A DNA stretch of 64,000 nt, taken from NCBI GenBank assembly GCA_026874595.1, contig CM049316.1, positions 744,001 to 808,000 of the forward strand. The letters are read 5' to 3'. A program made the translations under genes and the position numbers. This DNA is from Sipunculus nudus (lineage: Eukaryota; Annelida; Sipuncula; Golfingiida; Sipunculidae). Below the pieces are notes generated by a model, which worked only from the letters and a program-made list of their open reading frames with translations, was not told the DNA's origin and searched no databases. Shown piece after piece: positions 58,733-64,000 of the stretch; positions within the stretch are counted from its first letter, which is position 1; every line of letters begins with the position of its first letter.

Positions 58733-60019
58733 GTTTCTTTCTGCACAAATACACAGAGGCGAGGAAGTGAGGAAGAGCAGCTTCTCCCAAAAATGGAAGA
58801 GAAACAGGTCCAGTGTCAGCCATCTTGTTCTCAGAAGAACATATCAGTTCCCGTGTATCTGCTGATCATAGCGTTTGCTATGGCCTCATGGATAGACATT
58901 AATGGTGTTTTTGTAGAGACGCCATTACTGGTAACTCAGCTACCTGAAGGATGGGCTTTACCTTCATACATGACTCTTATCATCCAGATTGCCAATATTG
59001 GACCACTTGTGTACACTTTATTAAATAAACTGTACCCTAATGTGGTGAAGGAATGGCGAGTGGTCTGCATTATCATCTTCATTGGGGCAGTCTCCATGCT
59101 GCTTCTTGTGTTTTTCTGGAAGTCTACTGCATACGTTGGAGGCGTTGCACACAGCGTGACCTTCTTGACTTTAGTGACACTTTTATCACTTGTTGATTGT
59201 ACATCCTCTGTGGTATTTTTGCCTTACATGGCTTTGTATGGAGCACCGTATATGACTGCTTTATACATTGGAGAAGGCTTCAGTGGGCTTGTACCAGGTA
59301 TTCTAGGTCTGATGCAAGGGGTTGGGACTAGCCACACTTGTGTAAATACTACTGAAACAGTGTACAACAAAACCACTGGTACCAACTTCACCAGGTATGT
59401 TCTTCAACCAAGGTACTCACCTCCACTGTATTCAGTCGAAGTCTTCTTCTCATTGATGTTCATACTCCTGTGTATCAGTGGTACGGCCTTTCTTTTCCTC
59501 CATTTCTCAATCCTTGGCAAAAAAGCACGCCTCCTTATGGCAGAAGATGAAACTAAAGACACAACTGTTAACAAGCATCATAAAAAGATTCATCCAGAAA
59601 AAACTGAGGGCAGTGTAGTCAGCGATTGTGTAAGCACTGTCAGGAATGAAAGCAAGGTTGCTTTCATCCAAAATAAGGATACAAGCACTTTTGAAAATTC
59701 AGGGCAAAGCAGGGACCATCTGTTTATACTGTTGTTACTGACTGCCTGGTTAAATGCTCTCTCCAATGGGATTGTACCTGCGATGCAGTCGTTTTCCTGT
59801 TTACCGTACGGAAATATGGCATACACGCTTACTGTTCGGCTCTCCAACATTGTGAATCCCTTGGTGTGCTTTTTTGCATTTTTTGTGCAGACCTCATCTG
59901 TTCCAATTGTGTGTGCGTTGGTTGGGGCAGGAACAGCAATGACGGGGTACCAGGTGTTTCTTGCGGCAATGAGCCCATCACCACCACTAATGGGCACTGA
60001 CTGGGGCATTTTTTTTGTG
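58733..60019 (+). CDS. SLC52A: Riboflavin transporter (RFVT), SLC52A family, large coding exon, 3' incomplete
   Basis: Plasma-membrane riboflavin (vitamin B2) uptake carrier; animals cannot make riboflavin. The coding part runs from ATG 58793 to 60019 (409 residues); the exon starts after the acceptor at 58732. Family hallmarks: SWIDINGVFVETPLL (32-46), LPEGWALPSYMTLIIQIANI (50-69), LYIGEGFSGLVPG (157-169). Predicted membrane segments are near 19-39, 58-78, 89-108, 115-135, 138-158, 159-178, 214-240, 308-330, 341-365 and 369-392, with the start of an eleventh at 404. An outside loop has N-glycosylation sites N185, N192 and N198; a polar cytosolic loop spans 241-307. The frame is also open from the acceptor to the ATG (20 codons), so an upstream start is conceivable, but the short N-terminus fits the family. 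The frame runs on 26 codons past a GTAAGT donor at 60020; that tail is intron and HL1-derived. The last exon (rest of TM11) is not seen. Confidence 0.93.
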
Positions 60020-60480
60020 GTAAGTATGTCACATGATTTGTCTGTTATTTTAACCCAGCTGACTACAAGTCATGCTCTGTCCATTCACCTGGCTGTCTGA
60101 CAGTCCTTAGGTAAGGGCTTAAACTTTGACTGTAAAGGTTAGAATCATGAAACTTTGCAGGTCCTAAATATTATTGCATGGAATCCTGAAATGAGGTCAC
60201 AGTGACCTATATATTCCCAAATATCTCAAGATAGGCCTGATTGATTGTTCAGAAAATTAAGTTGACAGAAGATCTTGGTTGGAAGGCCGATGATGCCACC
60301 TATGATTCCTTTGCTGTTTTTGTAAGAATGGGTGGATGGATTGTTTTAAAAATCAGAATGATGAAAGTTCATGGCTGGAAAATTCTCAGATCTCATAACT
60401 GGTGAGTTTGACCTTGATTTTTATTAGGTCAGATTTTGGTTGAAGTTTTATGGTTCACCAGTGATGATTGCATTTCAGGT
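60020..60480 (+). mobile_element. Decayed HL1 element in the SLC52A intron
   Basis: Follows the GTAAGT donor. 'cccagctgactacaagtcat' (about 60054) matches the HL1 head, and 'atcctgaaatgaggtcacag' matches the HL1 unit. 'gccgatgatgccacctatga' matches the palindrome position. No tail is recognised. Its start supplies the false 3' extension of the open frame. Confidence 0.6.
60194..60208. promoter_or_regulatory. Perfect IR3 palindrome (ERE type) in the SLC52A intron
   Basis: AGGTCA cag TGACCT, an exact inverted pair with a 3-nt spacer, in HL1-derived sequence about 190 bases after the splice donor. It is the only such site in the window lying in a host gene. Confidence 0.55.
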
Positions 60481-60904
60481 TAGCTCTGCCAACAATAGGT
60501 CAAACCTTCAGCACATTGCAAGGATGGTAAAATTTCTAAATTTACCACTAAGGTTACCCCAATTACTGGTGAATGATAATGGTCTCGGCTAACTCCATGA
60601 CAAACAAATTTCTTTATTTTGCATTAGCTAAGAACTTTTTAAAGAATAACCTGGTATCATGATCAAGATTACCAGGTTGTCTCTAGAGTTTCACCCTAAC
60701 CCCCTATAAATGACATCAAAATCTGTTTATAATGTTTTGAGTGAATATTCCTGCAGCCAAACAACGGCAGCAAATAATAAACCTCTCGGAAGAATTATAA
60801 TAAAGATATAAAGTCATATATCAGTTTCATTCTGATACACCATCTGGTCCCGAACAGCAGCAGAGTTTGCAGTGGAAACATGCAAGTCCTATATCCTCCT
60901 CAAA
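60481..60904. other. Intronic sequence, no feature
   Basis: No coding or repeat signal identified. Confidence 0.45.
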
Positions 60905-61200
60905 TGCTGTAGTTTTCACTGAGTGTTGTCAGAAAATAATGGAAACAGACCTACACAAAAGAGTTCAGAACTGCCCACACAGTCTTATCACAAGTTGTTA
61001 GGTTTGATTTAGACCTCATCAGCTGATCTCATGGCTTCCTTCTCTACAACACTGGACCCCTTGGGGAAAGGTGGAGTATATCATAGCCATTGATATCAAA
61101 AGCACATTTGATAGGACCCGGCAAATTCTGTTCAGCTGTGCTGCAAAGGAATTTCCAGAAAGATATGCTTTCATGGCCGGCAGAGCTAACTTCATAGCCA
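60905..61200 (+). pseudogene. LINE reverse transcriptase fragment in the SLC52A intron
   Basis: Codons read VFTECCQKIMETDLHKRVQN, then after shifts FRPH and ADLMASFSTTLDPLG-like, and YIIAIDIKSTFDRTRQ. The last matches the LDIxxAFDxVWH motif of jockey/CR1-like RT, with FRPH-ST-DLM before it. Frame breaks show it is dead. It is short and lacks both ends. Confidence 0.55.
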
Positions 61201-61395
61201 GAGTATCACAGTTATAACTAATCAGGCTTCTGATCCTTCAACCATCAATTCATTTGCACTGCAGGATTAAATGCTTGGATGATGTTTGATTACCATCGTC
61301 CTTTCTTTTGTTTACACAAACAATAATCAAGTTTTCAAAAAGACTGGATAAAGGATCAGAGCATAAGAATGTAGCATTCAGATAAGATCATAAGG
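61201..61395. other. Intronic sequence before the minisatellite
   Basis: No feature seen; it runs directly into the first, slightly diverged 45-bp unit. Confidence 0.5.
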
Positions 61396-63375
61396 ACAGG
61401 TGTTTAAAGGCCACAGTACAAAACATCATAGAGTATGTGGACAGGTTTTAAAAGGCCACAGTACAAAACATCATAGAGTATGTGGACAGGTTTTAAAAGG
61501 CCACAGTACAAAACATCATAGAGTATGTGGACAGGTTTTAAAAGGCCACAGTACAAAACATCATAGAGTATGTGGACAGGTTTTAAAAGGCCACAGTACA
61601 AAACATCATAGAGTATGTGGACAGGTTTTAAAAGGCCACAGTACAAAACATCATAGAGTATGTGGACAGGTTTTAAAAGGCCACAGTACAAAACATCATA
61701 GAGTATGTGGACAGGTTTTAAAAGGCCACAGTACAAAACATCATAGAGTATGTGGACAGGTTTTAAAAGGCCACAGTACAAAACATCATAGAGTATGTGG
61801 ACAGGTTTTAAAAGGCCACAGTACAAAACATCATAGAGTATGTGGACAGGTTTTAAAAGGCCACAGTACAAAACATCATAGAGTATGTGGACAGGTTTTA
61901 AAAGGCCACAGTACAAAACATCATAGAGTATGTGGACAGGTTTTAAAAGGCCACAGTACAAAACATCATAGAGTATGTGGACAGGTTTTAAAAGGCCACA
62001 GTACAAAACATCATAGAGTATGTGGACAGGTTTTAAAAGGCCACAGTACAAAACATCATAGAGTATGTGGACAGGTTTTAAAAGGCCACAGTACAAAACA
62101 TCATAGAGTATGTGGACAGGTTTTAAAAGGCCACAGTACAAAACATCATAGAGTATGTGGACAGGTTTTAAAAGGCCACAGTACAAAACATCATAGAGTA
62201 TGTGGACAGGTTTTAAAAGGCCACAGTACAAAACATCATAGAGTATGTGGACAGGTTTTAAAAGGCCACAGTAAAAAACATCATAGAGTATGTGGACAGG
62301 TTTTAAAAGGCCACAGTACAAAACATCATAGAGTATGTGGACAGGTTTTAAAAGGCCACAGTACAAAACATCATAGAGTATGTGGACAGGTTTTAAAAGG
62401 CCACAGTACAAAACATCATAGAGTATGTGGACAGGTTTTAAAAGGCCACAGTACAAAACATCATAGAGTATGTGGACAGGTTTTAAAAGGCCACAGTACA
62501 AAACATCATAGAGTATCTGGACAGGTTTTAAAAGGCCACAGTACAAAACATCATAGAGTATGTGGACAGGTTTTAAAAGGCCACAGTACAAAACATCATA
62601 GAGTATGTGGACAGGTTTTAAAAGGCCACAGTACAAAACATCATAGAGTATGTGGACAGGTTTTAAAAGGCCACAGTACAAAACATCATAGAGTATGTGG
62701 ACAGGTTTTAAAAGGCCACAGTACAAAACATCATAGAGTATGTGGACAGGTTTTAAAAGGCCACAGTACTAAACATCATAGAGTATGTGGACAGGTTTTA
62801 AAAGGCCACAGTACTAAACATCATAGAGTATGTGGACAGGTTTTAAAAGGCCACAGTACTAAACATCATAGAGTATGTGGACAGGTTTTAAAAGGCCACA
62901 GTACTAAACATCATAGAGTATGTGGACAGGTTTTAAAAGGCCACAGTACTAAACATCATAGAGTATGTGGACAGGTTTTAAAAGGCCACCGTACAAAACA
63001 TCATAGAGTATGTGGACAGGTTTTAAAAGGCCACAGTACAAAACATCATAGAGTATGTGGACAGGTTTTAAAAGGCCACAGTACAAAACATCATAGAGTA
63101 TGTGGACAGGTTTTAAAAGGCCACAGTACAAAACATCATAGAGTATGTGGACAGGTTTTAAAAGGCCACAGTACAAAACATCATAGAGTATGTGGACAGG
63201 TTTTAAAAGGCCACAGTACAAAACATCATAGAGTATGTGAACAGGTTTTAAAAGGCCACAGTACAAAACATCATAGAGTATGTGGACAGGTTTTAAAAGG
63301 CCACAGTACTAAACATCATAGAGTATGTGGACAGGTTTTAAAAGGCCACAGTACTAAAGATCATAGAGTATCTGC
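61396..63375 (+). repeat. 45-bp minisatellite, 44 units
   Basis: Exactly 44 units of 45 bp, each ACAGGTTTTAAAAGGCCACA plus GTACAAAACATCATAGAG plus TATGTGG. Units are almost identical. Differences: unit 1 (GTGTTTAAAG), unit 20 (GTAAAAAACA), unit 25 (TATCTGG), units 31-35, 43 and 44 (GTACTAAA), unit 36 (CCACCGTAC), unit 41 (TATGTGA). The clustered GTACT variants mark sub-blocks that spread by unequal exchange. Because 45 is divisible by 3, both strands stay open over the whole array; I do not regard either frame as a gene. Confidence 0.96.
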
Positions 63376-64000
63376 TGTTCTAGAATGAATGCTTCCCAAA
63401 GTGTCTTAAGCCAGTTCAGTCCCTTTTCAGAACAAGGTTAGGGTTAAGGTAGATGGAGACATTTGTCATAAGAAGTTACTGTTTAGCAGCTTACATCACC
63501 ACCGATAAGTTACTGCAGCAACTATGCTGTATAAAATACATGCCAACATTACCCCCTTACCTTTGTTGCTCCATCTTCTTTGTACTTTGAGCCTCCAATT
63601 ATTTCTGGAATCATCTTGAGCTTCTCTTTATACGTAGATCTATATGTGGTATTTCATGGCTGAGCTTCTGTGAACCACCAATTAACTTTATGTACAAGCT
63701 GACTTCATCAACAATTCCGAGTGGGATATGTTAACTACTTTATTTAGATAGAACAAAATCAGGATTTTATTAGGTTTCCTTCTATAATTTGCAGGACACC
63801 AAAACTTACCTAGACAAGATAACAATCACCAATAAAATATAAAATCATTAAACTCTATCGGGATACGCAATATGTGAATCAGCGCATGGCGATATATCGA
63901 TAAACAGTCGAGCCCACTTTGTCTCATATCGGTTAATATAAAATTCTGTTTATTGTCTCATAAATTTGTAAATCTAATCCTTTAATATCATGGAATATTG
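63376..64000 (+). other. No gene recognised; possible intron or 3' flank of SLC52A
   Basis: An acceptor-like 'ccttctataatttgcag' ends at about 63794 and is followed by DTKTYLDKITITNKI then a stop, in the phase needed to continue the SLC52A exon. These residues are polar and do not complete a membrane segment, so I do not accept it as the terminal exon. Nothing else is seen. Confidence 0.4.

Noticed and set aside
60020-60100. C-terminal 26 residues of the SLC52A frame
   Set aside because: They follow a GTAAGT donor, do not resemble the family and derive from an HL1 head.
61400-63388. 662-residue plus-strand frame and 440-residue minus-strand frame
   Set aside because: Both are translations of a 45-bp tandem repeat whose unit length is divisible by 3. 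The plus frame begins at GTG rather than ATG. No non-repeat domain is present.
63778-63842. Terminal SLC52A exon after 'tataatttgcag'
   Set aside because: The splice phase fits, but the 15 encoded residues are polar and cannot finish the eleventh membrane segment.

Overview
This looks like AT-rich nuclear DNA of a bivalve mollusc or close lophotrochozoan relative. There is no operon structure, most of the window is interspersed repeats, and only one conventional host gene is recognisable. The bivalve assignment is an inference: the commonest repeat resembles the oyster 'pearl' type of element (short asymmetric inverted repeats, tandem core units, GTCC/GTCT microsatellites). It also rests on a tRNA-derived SINE and a metazoan riboflavin transporter.

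Host gene: an SLC52A (RFVT) riboflavin transporter on the + strand. One large coding exon (58733-60019) encodes 409 residues, ten membrane segments and part of the eleventh. A splice donor GTAAGT follows, and the terminal exon is not visible. Its visible downstream intron sequence holds a decayed transposon end with a perfect estrogen-response-element palindrome, a LINE fragment and a 44-copy 45-bp minisatellite (61396-63375). A CpG-rich patch at 57365-57650 is a possible promoter.

Mobile DNA: roughly half of the window belongs to a few non-autonomous families that I call HL1, HL2, D and F. HL1 and HL2 have unrelated end sequences but the same plan. Each has a hairpin-rich 5' end whose complement reappears near the 3' end, followed by a 3' hairpin, with no target duplication. 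Three HL1 copies can be compared with empty sites elsewhere in the window, and all three show clean insertion into T/A-rich sites. This fits Helentron (Helitron2)-type non-autonomous elements. At 1-9050 the insertions are nested: F tandem repeat, then HL1 (191-8526), then two TIR elements (646-2841 and 3080-7679), each carrying a further element (HL2 at 767-2026; HL1b at 4764-6643).

Other layout: a 12-copy poly-G satellite at 13617-15006. A broken Ty3/gypsy element (gag 15901-16711, pol 20930-24340) has integrase upstream of reverse transcriptase (Gmr1-like order) and is interrupted by LINE fragments, HL1b and a hAT-like MITE. HL2, HL1 and HL1-like units fill 25819-36314. A TIR MITE lies at 37064-37401, and a SINE with a 22-bp target duplication at 37678-38115. 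A quieter stretch spans 38350-43440. HL1b nested in HL1b occupies 43445-46690, HL2 and D units 47940-53520, and a 3'-truncated Tx1/L1-like LINE (minus strand) 55263-57020, with a possible ORF1 relic at 57797-58036.

The observations I consider most unusual are: HL1 copies carrying perfect nuclear-receptor response elements of two kinds (IR3 and DR1/DR0); a 12-bp palindrome GGTGGCGCCACC shared by otherwise dissimilar repeat families; and the resolved chain of nested insertions.
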